Counted from the stretch's first letter, positions 10,534-21,928 are shown. The stretch: DNA of 64,000 nt from Agarophyton chilense (GCA_030374765.1 JARGXX010000120.1:310001-374000); one strand, 5' to 3'. Numbers and translations are program-made. The notes: generated by a model from the letters alone, not told the origin.

Positions 10534-12730
10534 GTGGCACGCTTCGACCGGGCAATTGTTGACGATGCTCTCCGATTCATACCTTCCCTAGACAACTTTG
10601 GGGTCCTGTCATGGGGTACGAAACGTGTGAAACTGGGACAAGGAGATGTAGTCGTCTTGCCCAGTCTGACGCAGCGATACCCTGGAAAGTGGATTTGGGA
10701 TGCGTATGTGAACAAACATGCTGTAACAAATGCCAGTTATAGTCATCAGAGGCGTCGTTGTCTTCAACGTACAATATTGTACGAGATTCTTGGCAAAGTG
10801 ACCAAGGGCAACCAGAAGTTGTTGACCGCTATGGACTATGTGACCGGTATGTTGTTATTGTGATCGGGATCGCACTTTATTGATTGAAACTGCTGACACC
10901 GTGTGATTTCTCGAAACAGGGAAGCTCATAAACGACCGATGCAAAGTTCTTGTGTGCATTGAACATGGCATTGCAGTGGATCAATCAGTACGAGACCAGT
11001 TTCACTTACACATCACACTCGCCAGGAACTTTTTGGAGTCACAGTATGATATGAACTGCAATATCGAGGACGACGCATGCCCATACAGTATTGAGTACGG
11101 CTTGCTGCCATTCTCGGGCGACAGCACAACAAAAACCGGATGCTGTGAAGCATGTGCTTTTCCGAGTTTCCTTGTCGGAGAGCTGTAAGAGTTGGTGGGG
11201 GCTCAGCAGCATTCGGATTGTCGAGCAGATGCATTGATGTTGCTGGCCGAAATTCATCAGAAGTTGAGGCTTTTTCGTGCTCATCGGCTAAGAATGGTCA
11301 ATAAACAAATCGCGATCGATCGAATCATTCAACAACTGCAGGCGAAAGCTGAGAGGGCGAAGGATACATCAAGGGCAGTTGTTGTCATTGATTGGAAGAT
11401 GAAGTGGCTGCCCAGGTACTTTCGTGAAAATACCCAGCAGCACTATAGAAAACGTGGCATCTCTTGGCATGGATGCCTGATTATGTTCTACGTCTACGAT
11501 GAAGAATCTCAGAGTACTGTTCGTAAACACGTTTATGTCGACCGAATTCTAGAAGCGTGCAACTAGCAGGATGCTGCGAGCGTGTAAGCATGTATTGAGG
11601 CCTTGCTAGAGCAGATCAAGCAATCAGTGCCTTTCTTGTCTCGCGTTGTTTTGCTATCGGGCAACGCTGGGTGCTATGTGTCCGATCTTCTGCTCATTTT
11701 GCTCCCTATCGTTAGAAAAAAAGCTGGAGTTGCGATTGAACAGTACGTCCACAGGGAAACACATGATGGCAAGGGTCTGATCAATGCTCATTTTGCAAAA
11801 GGCTCAAAGCACTGCGGAATGTATTTACAAACCGGAAGAGATTTGTAGACCTCTACTGAACTGTTCGAAGCGTTGGCGTCGGCAGGAAGCATCCAGAACA
11901 GCGTTTTACAGCTTCAATGACTGGACCACTCAAAGATGTATGGCCTATCTTCCGCTCTGGACACGTTGATCAATACGGTTGGTACAAAAGTTGGACGTGT
12001 GTATGAAGCCTCTTTCACTTTCAAGGAGACTTCGTGTGGCAGGGCGTTGCCGTGCTCTGCAGGTGGGCTGTTGAGATCGTCAATCAACTATTCAAGAGAA
12101 GCGCGAGCCTACTCTGGTATTGAAAAGGCGATGCGCCTGAGCATTCGGCTAGAAAACGGGATTTGAAACGTGCAGATTGTCAGAGCTCTTCCAGTGATGC
12201 TGATTCTGCGCCGATTCAAAGCCCTGTAAGTGAAGAATATGGTGGCTCAAGCGACAAAAGTCACAGCTTGGGTGCTGTAATCGACAGCGGGAGCAACCGT
12301 GCTGCAGAGTCGCTGTTATCTAGTATTTGTAGTATATGCCACTCGAGTGTCGGCAACATTCGTGCCTCTGCTCAGCCTTCTGCGACAAATAGGACGACCG
12401 AAACCACTGAAGACATTGAAGTTGACCTTAAAAGATTTGATGTCATTGCCTACACCATCTGGAAGGCAAACAATTCATTCATTCCGATGCCTTCATTTCA
12501 GACGGTACACAGGACATGTCTAAGTTCCACCTCGCCTCCCGTGAAGTTGTCCCTGAAGCACAACGCTGGTCGCATCTTCCGATTCATTGTTACTGCTACG
12601 GTGCTACTTACATTTCTGCGTATCTACAGGATGTCACACAGATGTTGAAGGAAGGTGTTGCTGGTCGCTGTAAGAAGAAAAGCTCTTCCGCGACGCTTTA
12701 CGCTCTACAGAAGAGGTACTCAGGCCGGTA
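10534..12730 (+). pseudogene. Decayed DDE-type transposase gene with an intron
   Basis: Plus-strand pieces 10534-10846, 10920-11188, 11192-11566, 11603-11848 and later read as one protein with stops and shifts. A probable intron (10847-10919, GTATG...ACAG, 73 bp) joins VTG to KLINDRC in phase. Motifs resemble a transposase-like family found as repeats in animals and protists: a first Asp in VVVIDWKMKWLP, then RKRGISWHG, then SGNAGCYVSDLLL where a second catalytic Asp would be expected (Gly here), then THDGKGLINAHFA. After 11848 an in-frame TAG is followed by STPTELFEALASAG in the same frame. I cannot name the superfamily. Frames after about 12160 are probably its broken C-terminal part. The gene is inactive. 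Confidence 0.5.
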
Positions 12731-13627
12731 GAGACTCCCAGGCGGAGTAGAGATAAATGCAGAGATTTCTAACTTTTTAAAGCGCCAAAATGATGGTAGG
12801 GAATTTTCCAGAACTGCTCGTGGTGTTTTAAAGATCCACGCTGTCTCTCTCTCTGTCGATTCATTGACAAAGATCGCAACTTGGAGCCGAAAAGAGGGTT
12901 GTCGAAGCTATAAGAGAAATATAATGGGGCAGACGGTGTACTTTCGAGCGAGTGCCCGAAGGAGAATAAGGTAAAGAGCAGGGTTAGCAGTATCCAAGCT
13001 TCTCTGAAGAAGAAAGGCCGATAACTCAGTGAATGTAAAGCTATTTGTTTTCAAAATTTGTACAGCGGCCCTTCGTAAGAAGATAAGATTGGCGGGTCTT
13101 TTATAAGTCGCTACCCCATCGGCAATCAATTCGAAAACAGACCTTCATAATTTGGTCCGTAAATATGCCCTATCGACTCGCGGACGGGGTGTTTAAACCA
13201 AATGCACGATTTAACGATGACGTTTCCGTCATGTTGATTTGTTTCTGTTAGCAAAAAGATTTTCCAGCACCTTTGTTAGATAACATACGTCAAGCATTTT
13301 TCTTCTCAAAGAAAAAAGTGGAGCGCACACTATTCAACTCAGTTACGATAGCACCGAAAGAAAACAAAATGATTTTGGGTTGAGTCCCAATTCAGGACAC
13401 AGAAGACACTGGTGATCAGTATTTAAAGCTGCTCTAAGCTACATCTTATCAAGCGAGGGAATCCGACCCACTAAACTACATCTCTGCTCTTTCATTGGGA
13501 GACTCCAGAAAACAAAACGACTTATTTAGGCCAACATAAATTGCTGCTTTTCAATCAAGTTATCCGTGATTTTGTGTGCATAACTGTCTGATTTGCACGG
13601 CACACAGCACCATCAGAGGTTGATTTG
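12731..13627. other. No gene seen (about 900 bp)
   Basis: AT-rich sequence with only short random frames. No repeat shared with the rest of the window was recognised. Confidence 0.5.
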
Positions 13628-13776
13628 TGTAGGCACATTGCGATCCAGAACCGACCTGCTCACATCAACCGGACACAACCCGAACGGCGACCACTCTCAA
13701 ACTCCGAAGTTCCATCGTTCCAACCCTCAGTACTCCTCGCAACTTTCCAATTCTACACCCCTCGTTCCGGTCCTAG

Positions 13777-14353
13777 TGTGAAGGAGCGATGAAAACGGTT
13801 GACTCTTGTAAGCCGCCGGGCTCTGAGATATCTTACAGGCACAGGCGTAAACCACGGTGGACGAAGTGCGGAGGGTCGCTAAAGAAAGAACAGAGACTGA
13901 GGAAGGCTGTGTAGGAGCGTTGATAGCGGTTGAGCCCTGTAAGCCGGCGGGCCCTGAAGGATTTTACAGATGACCCGTGGTCGGGTCGACCTCAGGTAGA
14001 CTCATGTAGATTATTAATTTGTTTTGGTTATTGTAAGAGATTAGCATTACAGTGTCAGGGAGATCTCAGCGCCTCTCCAGTACTGTTTACTTGGCTCGAG
14101 TGACGCTTTTCCCTTAGAGTAAGGTAGGCACTGGTAGGATACTAAATAACCCCCTTTGGTATATTAGTTCCACCTTTTGGTCTTCAAGCCATCGTTTCCG
14201 TAGCTCCAACCTGTAGGACTACGCAGTAAACGCCAGCCCATTGCACAAAGTCCTCTGGGAGTGCCGCCGTCAAGGATTCGAACCTTAGGACCCGCTCTAC
14301 CACGCTACCAAAGGTCGAGACCCGTACGCTGACCCACCTGTCATTCCGTTACA
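13777..14353 (+). repeat. Solo LTR, family D, with duplicated start
   Basis: It aligns with the 5' LTR of element D (60928-61367). The start is present twice: TGTGAAGGAGCG at 13777 and TGTGTAGGAGCG at 13908, each followed by a similar stretch of about 70 bases, after which one LTR body runs to ...CCGTTACA at 14353. The flanking pentamers are CCTAG and CCCAG, a target duplication with one change. It sits in the 5' leader of the Myb-like gene. An antisense Pol III B-box-like motif lies at 14274-14284. Confidence 0.75.
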
Positions 14354-14443
14354 CCCAGCCTGAGCCTCTTTCCTTCAACAATTCGTGCATGTTCCCCCCG
14401 TCGTCTTCGTTCAAGGACCAAGGCGTACACAGGTTTCACTCAA

Positions 14444-15606
14444 ATGGCTTTCGTTGAAACCGATGAAGTAGATCATGTCCACCCGCCAGCCTCCTCTTTC
14501 GCGCCGTCACAATCACCACTTACCGACGAAGTAGAGCGCAACACTGAGTGTGCTGTAAACAGCAGAGTTCCTTCCAACTTTTCCGCTTCCACCTCCGCTA
14601 CCGCACATGGAATGCCGCCCCCCACACCCCTCTCCCAGCCAAACAATTTCCGGCCTCACTCTGGCGTGCGCACCAACCAACCGCCTGTCAACGCCGCCGG
14701 GTACGGGCGGCTTCTAGCGGGCGCGGCCGGCCCCGTTGTTCGCCCGACCGCCGTAACACAGGATCACCGCCTTGCGGCGGCCGGCAACGACAGGAGTCGT
14801 GCGGAGAAGCGCAAAAGGGCTAATCAGACGGCTGGAATGGGGAGTGAGCGGGGTTCTACGTTTACCAAAAAGAGTTAGAAAGTTTCTTAGAGGTGTTACA
14901 AGAACACCTTGCTGTCGGCGCTGACGAGTAGGACGCGGTCGCCAGGATACACAAGACGAGGTATCGTGATGAAGAACGATCTACAGACTCCCTTTGCAGG
15001 AAATTTGCCCTGCTGTATCGCAAAAAGATACCAACGGGCGATCCGAGGATCCCTAGATCCGTTCTTCTCGCAAAATCTATTCGGCAGGATATGAGAGCTA
15101 GCGTGGATATGGGGGGAGGTGATGCTGGAGAAATGGGTAATTTATTGTCTGATTTGGCTGCGGTTGCGGACAGCGAGGACGAAGTAGATGATGAGCCTCC
15201 AACGCATCAACCGTCGTTGCGCCCTATAAGCAGCACACCCTTCCCTGCTCCCACATTTCCTTTGGTTCGTAAGAAGAGCCGCCGCGGCTCTTTCGGTGGT
15301 TAAGACTCCATTGTGGAGCTTTTCAAATCATCTATGCTACAGGAGAGCGAATTCAGGGCGGAGGAAAGGGAAAGAAGGGCACAAGAACGAGAGAACCATC
15401 GAGCAGGAAGATCAGAAGCAGCACGAATCCGTGGAGAAATCAGAGAGGAAGAGCGAACGGAAAGGGAGAGGGAACGCACAGAGGCTACGTTACAGAGGGA
15501 AAAAGACCGGAACTCGCGTGAATCCTACATGCAGATGATGATGATGCTGTTTGCTAAAGGGGACGGAAGTAGCTCTGGGGTACGTAAGGGTTACTTAAGT
15601 TTTTAA
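14444..15606 (+). pseudogene. Myb/SANT-like protein of the PIF/Harbinger element
   Basis: The first frame (14444-14878) is a Ser/Pro/Ala-rich N-terminal region ending in a basic stretch before a TAG. A shift to a second frame gives a Myb/SANT-like helix region (FLEVLQEHL near 14883, KFALLYRKKIPTGDP near 15000), with TAG where Trp is expected, near 14927. The same frame continues through an acidic stretch to TAA at 15301-15303 and then an Arg/Glu-rich coiled coil (ERERRAQERENHRAGR), ending MQMMMMLFAKG and stopping at 15606. In PIF/Harbinger elements such a protein carries the transposase to the nucleus and to the DNA ends. At least one frameshift and two internal stops make it non-functional. 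Confidence 0.6.
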
Positions 15607-16143
15607 AAGGTTTGGTAACAGTGCCTGTAGAGGGAGAGTGTTAGCTTCGATGCTTAAATGAGGCATGAAAGTTGAAAATATCTGGTTGATTCCCACGAGA
15701 CGAGTTCGCAGATTGAAAAGTAGGACGACCAGGTGTAATATCAATCGACGTTCTCTCCTCTCTTCGTACACGAGCCTGTCTTTGTGACGTGGGAAGGAGC
15801 CCTGGAAGGCTCTCATTTCTCACTCTGAGCTTTGACGTGCCGACGTAGCTTGCTTAGCACGATGCAAAACTGCCGGCTCAGCAGTATCAGGAAGCAATTG
15901 AGCAGACTTCACTAAAAAGAAAGGGTAATAACCCCTCCTAAAAGCAGAGTCCATGACACAAGTTTCACCAGTTCTTTCATATACCTCCTCTAATTTAGAA
16001 TAGATAGATCCCCACTCAGCAATAGCAGAGTCGTACATCGACCCGGGTGCATTAAATGCGCATGCTTTGACTACAACAGCAGAGGAGAAGACAAATACAT
16101 TACCAACTTAGTGATTATGAGTCCATCCATCATAAAATATATT

Positions 16144-17020
16144 TGTAGGACAACGCTTGGAGCGGAGACACTACGAAGATGTTCGGGATCTTCCTCTCTT
16201 GAGAGACACGCCTCAGGCAAAGGAGACGCGTCCCAGCGGAGCACAGAAACAGAGCCACTCTGGAAAGGCACGACGAAGTCGGGTGTAAGACCGAGGCCAA
16301 TCCGGCGGGATATACATAGAATGTTTAGGTGAGCACGGCACAGTCCGGGGTGTGACCAGTCCTAGGCGAAGTGGTACCACGGCGACTGTCGGAAAAGGAG
16401 CGAGAAAACACACGTATGAGGTGGACGAGCGAGGTAAGGGAGGGGGCCACTCACCAGAGCCAAAACGGAGAACAACAGGAAAACGGGGGCAAAACCCTAC
16501 ACAGGGGCGAGACTACGACAAGTGTCGGCGATTAAACATGAACCCACGGAGGTGGTAGCACTCTGTTTAACAGTGGGGTGGATGAACTAACGTGCCACGG
16601 GCACTCACGCAGTTTGCGGTGAAGACGCGCCGAAGGCGGAAAGTTCAGAGCCAAGACTTCCTCCTTGGGATCTCCCAAGAGGGTGTTTACTGGGGATCAG
16701 TTCTCAACCTCTTAAGTAGTGTGGAGTGCGGCCCTGACAGTGGGCGCGCGCCCGAAAAATAAATACTAAATATCTAGTGCATAGCCAAATAATTACTAAA
16801 TAATACTAACCATTAGGTAGAATCCGGGCCACGTGTGGCACGCCTCGCACTCGAGCGTCGGCATCCGTGCAGTCCATGTGTTCCACCAGTGTGCACCTCC
16901 GGTCCTAACCGGCCCTCGGCACGCAATAGCGGTATAGCTTTTCGTAGGCCAAGCTAGTCCTCAAGCGAGCGAAATCTCTAAGTCCTGGGAAGAAACCTCC
17001 TTAAAGGGAATTGCAATTCA
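16144..17020 (-). repeat. Solo LTR, family C (877 bp)
   Basis: The ends TGTAGGACAA and TTGCAATTCA (TG...CA) are flanked by a perfect 5-bp duplication ATATT (16139-16143 and 17021-17025). It interrupts the transposase between the SNAMI and FYDGW regions. Orientation is inferred only from end similarity to family B. A CACGTG lies at 16830-16835. No other copy is in the window. Confidence 0.8.
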
Positions 17021-17214
17021 ATATTCTATATCATGGCATTGCTTGAATGCTGGAGATAAAGCTTTAGACCATCAGCTACAACATAAACATCAGGCAGAAC
17101 AGAGTATTTAGAGCTGATTGCCTCCATATAGGAGGGTATTTCAGAGTCAGATGGGATTCTAATAGAAACTTTTGGGTGTTGCACAAGAGCTTTTAAAAGT
17201 AGACGCCTGCGAAA

Positions 17215-18128
17215 TGTGGAGCAAAACCCGGCGACGGGAAGTGCTCTCAAGGTGTTCGAAGCCTTGTTCCCTGGGGGAGGCAGACTCAGAGACAGAGCCC
17301 TCCGTTCCACTCGTAGTGTGGGGTGTAACTCCCACGGGGGATTCCGGCAGTACCGGCGGAGGTGAGGGGTAGAAACCGTTGGATCGGGAATGGGTATGGG
17401 TATCCCAAAGAATGGGGGAAAATCCGGCGAAGAGGAAAAACGGGGCGAGGGTCGGGCACTAACAGGCACCGGACCCGAGAACCAGAAGAGGGGCGAAACA
17501 ACAAAAGAAACCCAATACAGGGGCGAAAACCTGTCCTCGAAAGGAAACACAAAAAGCACGCAACAAGTAAGCAGAACCCCCACGGGGTATCGTGCACGCA
17601 GGTCGTCTGAGCGGTCCCAAGGGGGTGGTTGCACGGAACCCAAACGTGGGCACTTTCCAAGTGGAGTCGTGTCCCTACGCAGGCGTTGCTAACCAGAGCC
17701 CGTTCCGGGTTGTAAGGCCGAAACGATGGCGACGAAGAACCTCTAAAGGTATCGAAGACCAACCTTGGTTGTCATTTACTCTGAGCTCGGACTGTCAGAT
17801 CTCATCTCCCTAAGTAGGGCCCACTAACTAAACTCTACAGTAGTGCACACCTGCTCAGGGCCATACACGTGGAGATCCCACTGCCAGGGCCCAAAAATCC
17901 AACGTTCTAACAAATATCCGAAATTCGGTGCCAAAATTAAGCCACGTGTATCACGGGGCCAATCCAACCATGGGCCATCCGAATTTTACCTTATAGGCGA
18001 AATATAACCAGAAAACAGTGCCACCTCAGCACACCTTAGAGGGGATCATAATCATAACCCTCGGAGGGTTCAATCCTCATTCTATGAGTTGCATCTTCAA
18101 GTATTCTTTAACTGGGCGTTGCTCTACA
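17215..18128 (-). repeat. Solo LTR, family A (914 bp)
   Basis: A full-length minus-orientation copy of element A's LTR (TGTGGAGCAA at 17215, TTGCTCTACA at 18128 as read on plus). Flanking pentamers CGAAA and CCAAA differ by one base, consistent with an aged target duplication. It lies inside the transposase gene. Open frames crossing it are LTR sequence, not a gene. Confidence 0.85.
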
Positions 18129-19138
18129 CCAAACCTTAGAAACAAAGAGAAAACTGAAGCTGTGACCCCATAAATAGTGCATAGAACCATCGTAGAACCT
18201 TTGATGCGACTCCATGAAAGGGAAAGAGAAAGAAATTGAACAGCTTTCATTGACCGGGGCCGTCCTCGACGGCACAGTCTAGCCGATATAAGCCTTATAT
18301 TTTCGTCAATTGTGTAGAGGGATAAGCGCTCATATAGTGGGACGAAAAGTTCAAGAAGAGACTGCATTGATCGATGGTCAAAATTGCAAAGGGTTCGAAG
18401 AGCTTAATCCGATCTTGATCCATACAGAAATGCAAACGCAGAGAGACTGGGCTTCATAAGAGTACAGCGTGGAAGGCAAAAGTCTCTCTGCCGATGAGCA
18501 TCTCTCAAAGTAGTGCTGCAAAGCAACACTGGCCTTCTCGTTCTAGAGGCTTCGAGCAGCAAGAGAAGGCGTATTGGAAACATTAGGGTGGCCCTGCCAA
18601 GAAGATATGGCGTGAACATATATACGTACTTTACAGAAATCCTAATGTTTTTCGTGCGAACGCACAATTTGTGTAATATATCTTTGGACTATAGTGCAAG
18701 AAGTTGTGCCTACATAAATTGAGTTTTCAGGAGTCTCCTATTGATGCCAACGGCTGTTGCCACAGCACATAAGTTTAGCCGCTGCCTCGCACACCCAAGA
18801 TGGCTCCCACGGGTGACTCTGACACTTTTCTCTATTTTCCTATTTGTCAAATATTTCATGTGAGGGTTACGTTGGTATGAGTCCGACTCTGTGATTGGTT
18901 ACAGCTACCACGTCAGCGACGCCGTGTAAATTCGGCACCGGCCCTGCAAACAGCTTCGAGTGATTTTGTGATCCTCACCAGTGTCACGACGGCGAAGCCA
19001 TATCCATCCCCTCGACATGCGCTCCCTGACTGTAAAACCCACGCTAGCTCGAAAGTGAAAGTGTCTGCAAAGACATCTTCAAAATTTCGCCCTTTCTCTA
19101 CGTAAGGATCCTGCAACTTTTAGATTCTGTTTGAGGAA

Positions 19139-19375
19139 ATGGCATCCGAACCATCGCAAGAAGAGGTATTTATTCGCGTGCGACGCCAGCTACAAGAACA
19201 GCAAATGGAAGAACTTGTTCGAACAATGGCTGACAAATGCTTTGAAAAATGCGTTAAGAAGCCGGGGAAATCTCTGTCTACTGGAGAACAGCAATGCATC
19301 GCGAAATCAATGGACCGGTACATGGAAGTAATGGCTGTCGTTTTCAACGCTGTAGCCAGGAAAGCGCAAAGCTGA
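19139..19375 (+). CDS. Tim13-like small Tim chaperone
   Basis: A 78-residue single-exon gene of the small Tim family, which in the mitochondrial intermembrane space escorts hydrophobic inner-membrane precursors as a hexamer with Tim8. The length is typical. Helix one is Gln/Glu-rich. The first CX3C is intact (Cys34, Cys38 in DKCFEKCVKKPG), and KPGKSLSTGEQQC follows as in plant and animal Tim13. The second motif reads C53-IAK-S57: its last Cys is Ser (codon TCA, 19307-19309), so one of the two expected disulfides cannot form. MDRYME follows as normal. An ATTGG (reverse CCAAT) lies at 18894-18898. The gene is otherwise intact, so I call it as coding, with the Cys change noted. Confidence 0.85.
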   Translation: MASEPSQEEVFIRVRRQLQEQQMEELVRTMADKCFEKCVKKPGKSLSTGEQQCIAKSMDRYMEVMAVVFNAVARKAQS

Positions 19376-19870
19376 CGAACGCAATTTCCATGCGAAGAAG
19401 CTTTGCATGGGCCCTGACAACTGTGCACAATGGCTTTCCGTTCTCATTGCTCGAGGTAAATCTCTGTTGTCTCATCGCATAAGCCTATCGGTATCTGTTT
19501 CAGGTACATGACGCTATGGCAGTTCAGCTTGTGACCAGGACCAGCGGAATGTCCGGGCGAAATTTTATTAAGAGAATGTGAATCTAATGCACACTCAAAC
19601 CAAGTGCACTACGAACATTGACGTGTTGACTAGTTGCGAAACAGGCTTCGGAGGTGGGAACGACTTCCGCGTTTTTGCTGCTTGCGCGTGACTATCAATG
19701 TCCCATTACAATATCATGCTTAATGCACCAAGATAACTTTTGGAAAATCAAACGATCAAGGTATCTGTCTGTAAACTTTACGAAGTATTGTCCCGATGTT
19801 TTCGTCTCTCCCCAACGCGTCTTTCTGGTCCAAAAGAAGCCCGCACTGGTCTGCAAAACCAGTCTTCAAA

Positions 19871-20422
19871 TCAGGGGCATGGCACAGCACGATGCTTCTT
19901 GATTTCGGGGCAGCAAAACCTGTGGCACCTAAGCATAATGTACGCCTCCTCTTCGACAACGGCACTGGAGGCACTCACAAGGTAAACCTTGTTTTCATTT
20001 TTTTGATATCTCTTGAACACTGTCGTCTCCGTGTCCTTTCCCTTTTCCCTTCTCCAGAGCAAGAAAAATATACTGCTCATGCGCTTCAGTGTGTTTTTGT
20101 TCTCAGACCCAATCAAAGATTTATCGTGCAGGAAAAAGCAAACTTCGTTGAATCTTGAGAATTGCAGAATCACGTATCGTCCAGGAAGCATTATGTTAAC
20201 TCTATCAGGCAGGGGTAATGGTAGATTAAGTTCGAATGGGGGCAGTATGTATCCATATTTTGCTGGTGGCATGTAGAACTTCAACTTCAGCACTGTGAGT
20301 ACAGTGCTGATATACGCCTCAACACGAATTCCTTTGTGACTTACAGCCCATTGTCGGAGAAGTGTTTCAATCTGTGATCTCTGTGGTTCGGATTCCGTTT
20401 TCCTGCGTGTGGGACTCATCAC
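19871..20422 (-). CDS. Hypothetical protein, 183 codons
   Basis: An open minus-strand frame starts MMSPTRRKTE. The first 110 residues look protein-like, with a hydrophobic/Pro-rich stretch (YILPPFELNLPLPLPD) and a beta-like run. The last 70 residues are less convincing and could be an intron read through, since a second plausible frame exists at 19974-19756. I recognise no family. It may be a real small host gene or chance. Confidence 0.25.
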   Translation of the reverse strand: MMSPTRRKTESEPQRSQIETLLRQWAVSHKGIRVEAYISTVLTVLKLKFYMPPAKYGYILPPFELNLPLPLPDRVNIMLPGRYVILQFSRFNEVCFFLHDKSLIGSENKNTLKRMSSIFFLLWRREKGKDTETTVFKRYQKNENKVYLVSASSAVVEEEAYIMLRCHRFCCPEIKKHRAVPCP

Positions 20423-21755
20423 AGTTTTGCTTATGAGGCTGGTGCCAATTAGCTCTTCGATCCAGAAGTATTATTCTCGTTGTCTTGGTCTTTGTTTCGG
20501 TTTCCTAGGACATCGGTAACGCGTTTCCCCGTATGACTAGAATGTCGAAAGTGCAATAAACGATGAGGAAATCAACATTGAACTACAACCGTGAGGGTTA
20601 ACAATTCTCTTACATAGTGAGATGTCACCTGAAAATTTCCTGGTGTGTGTAGCATTCCAAACGGAACTTCTTAGCGGTCGTGGTGAAACCATTTTCAACC
20701 GGAAGACGTCGTCACGTAAGAACGAAGTCTCTCGTGCCCTATCAGATATTCTGATTGGCATTTTTCTTTTCATCTATTTATTCATCCCTTGCAGTTCTTG
20801 GAACCATCCTTCATGATATGTTGAGACAGTTGCAAAGCTGCGAGGACCGATTCCTAACAAGCATTGCTATGCTAAGCTGGAGATTTCTTATTATGGTCTT
20901 CCACGTACGATCGGGCCCAGTCGTTTGGCTTTCTTTGTCTTTTTGACAAGGGTACACAAATATGAACGGTAGCATACTCAATTGCGGATGAGCAAAACAA
21001 GCGAAAGTTTTCCAACCTGCAATAGAGTATTGTACATTTAACCCAAAACTTCAACACACCGAGACTCTCGGACCCGGTCGAAGGACATTGGTTTGAGCTG
21101 TTTGCAGTACTTTAACGTTTATTGGTACGCCATACTTTTTTCGAAAATTGACATCAATTCCGCACGAATGCCTCCTCCTACTAGGAAAACTCTGCGCGAA
21201 TTTCATCATTTTGGTTCTATGTCCGGCAGGATAAATGGCTAAGGGTCATATGGTCATCTCTCCAACAACACTATTACCCGTCTTTCCTGATCGTAACTTA
21301 TTCGTTTTTTGCTTTCTTTTCGGTATGGTCGAGAGAACATGCATCAGTACTTATGTTAGGTTGCTATTATATTCTACGAGATGACCTGCTCATGCAGACA
21401 GAGCTATTTCGGTCTTTGACTACGAGGGCTCAGGGCTTTGAGCCAAAACACAACCAAGAAGTGGGGTATAATGGGTGCTATAATAACACATGGTTGTATA
21501 TATTCGCAGCCTGTGTGCGGCTACGGTGTTACAGATGATGATTGAGATAGTCGCTCTAGCTCGTGCTTAATGTTCATCGCGGAACAGCTCGCTCTTAACT
21601 TTTTTGCCGGAGATGTTAATATGAATTACTGTCACCCTCCAAGAGTTCTCGTCCTTCACTTCAATTTCCAATACCATCGGGCATGGTAAATGTTGAAAAT
21701 TACACGTAGCTAGGAACATTTCATATCTCCCTCCGGATAAGGGAGAACGGTAAAT
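20423..21755. other. No gene seen (about 1.3 kb)
   Basis: AT-rich intergenic sequence with only short frames on both strands. Nothing shared with other parts of the window was noticed. Confidence 0.5.
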
Positions 21756-21760
21756 ATTTA

Positions 21761-21797
21761 CCAATCAGCGCTTAATGGCCAACCACGTGCCCACGTG
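21761..21797 (+). promoter_or_regulatory. CCAAT box and paired CACGTG upstream of the PhyH-family gene
   Basis: CCAAT at 21761-21765 is followed by two CACGTG motifs at 21784-21789 and 21792-21797, which together form a palindromic block. They lie 130-170 bp before the start codon at 21929, a normal promoter distance. CACGTG is a general bHLH/bZIP site; binding here is inferred. Confidence 0.4.
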
Positions 21798-21928
21798 GAA
21801 AGCTTCTTACGTTTTCTGAGGAAGGCATACCGACCGCGCCATATCTGAAGTGCGTCTTCTCCATCGTCCGTCTTTTCTTGAGAGTACGTCGTGCCTCACT
21901 AGACTATCATTAGTGTTCTTACCGTAAA

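Larger units (their letters stand above)
15595..18660 (-). pseudogene. DDE transposase of the PIF/Harbinger element, split by two LTRs
   Basis: Minus-strand fragments read in order. The N-terminal part (about 18660-18129) contains LLCSTTLRDAHRQRD and MQSLLELFVPLYERLSLY, and reads through SLSWSRIKGSTMVLCTIYG to a break. After an LTR (18128-17215) the frame resumes with RIPSDSEIPSYMEAI and VVADGLKLYLQ, the likely first catalytic Asp. After a second LTR (17020-16144) it resumes near FYDGW (a TAA replaces a Tyr codon two residues on), then GSMYDSAIAEWGSIY, VMDSAFRRGYYPF (second Asp) and ATSARQSSE (likely Glu), a TGA at the expected Trp, then MRAFQGSFPRHKDRL and the C-terminus near 15.6 kb. The order matches DDE_Tnp_4-type transposases. 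It is inactive. Confidence 0.65.
13628..18714. mobile_element. PIF/Harbinger-like DNA transposon with nested LTRs
   Basis: Two convergent genes, a Myb-like protein on plus and a DDE transposase on minus, meet near 15.6 kb, the usual two-gene plan of PIF/Harbinger elements. A 10-base inverted pair, TGTAGGCACA at 13628-13637 and its complement at 18705-18714, sits at the expected distance outside both genes and may be what remains of the terminal inverted repeats. The flanking triplets (TTG, TAA) do not match, so the ends are tentative. Three solo LTRs have inserted into it, at 13777-14353, 16144-17020 and 17215-18128. Both genes carry stops. Confidence 0.55.
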
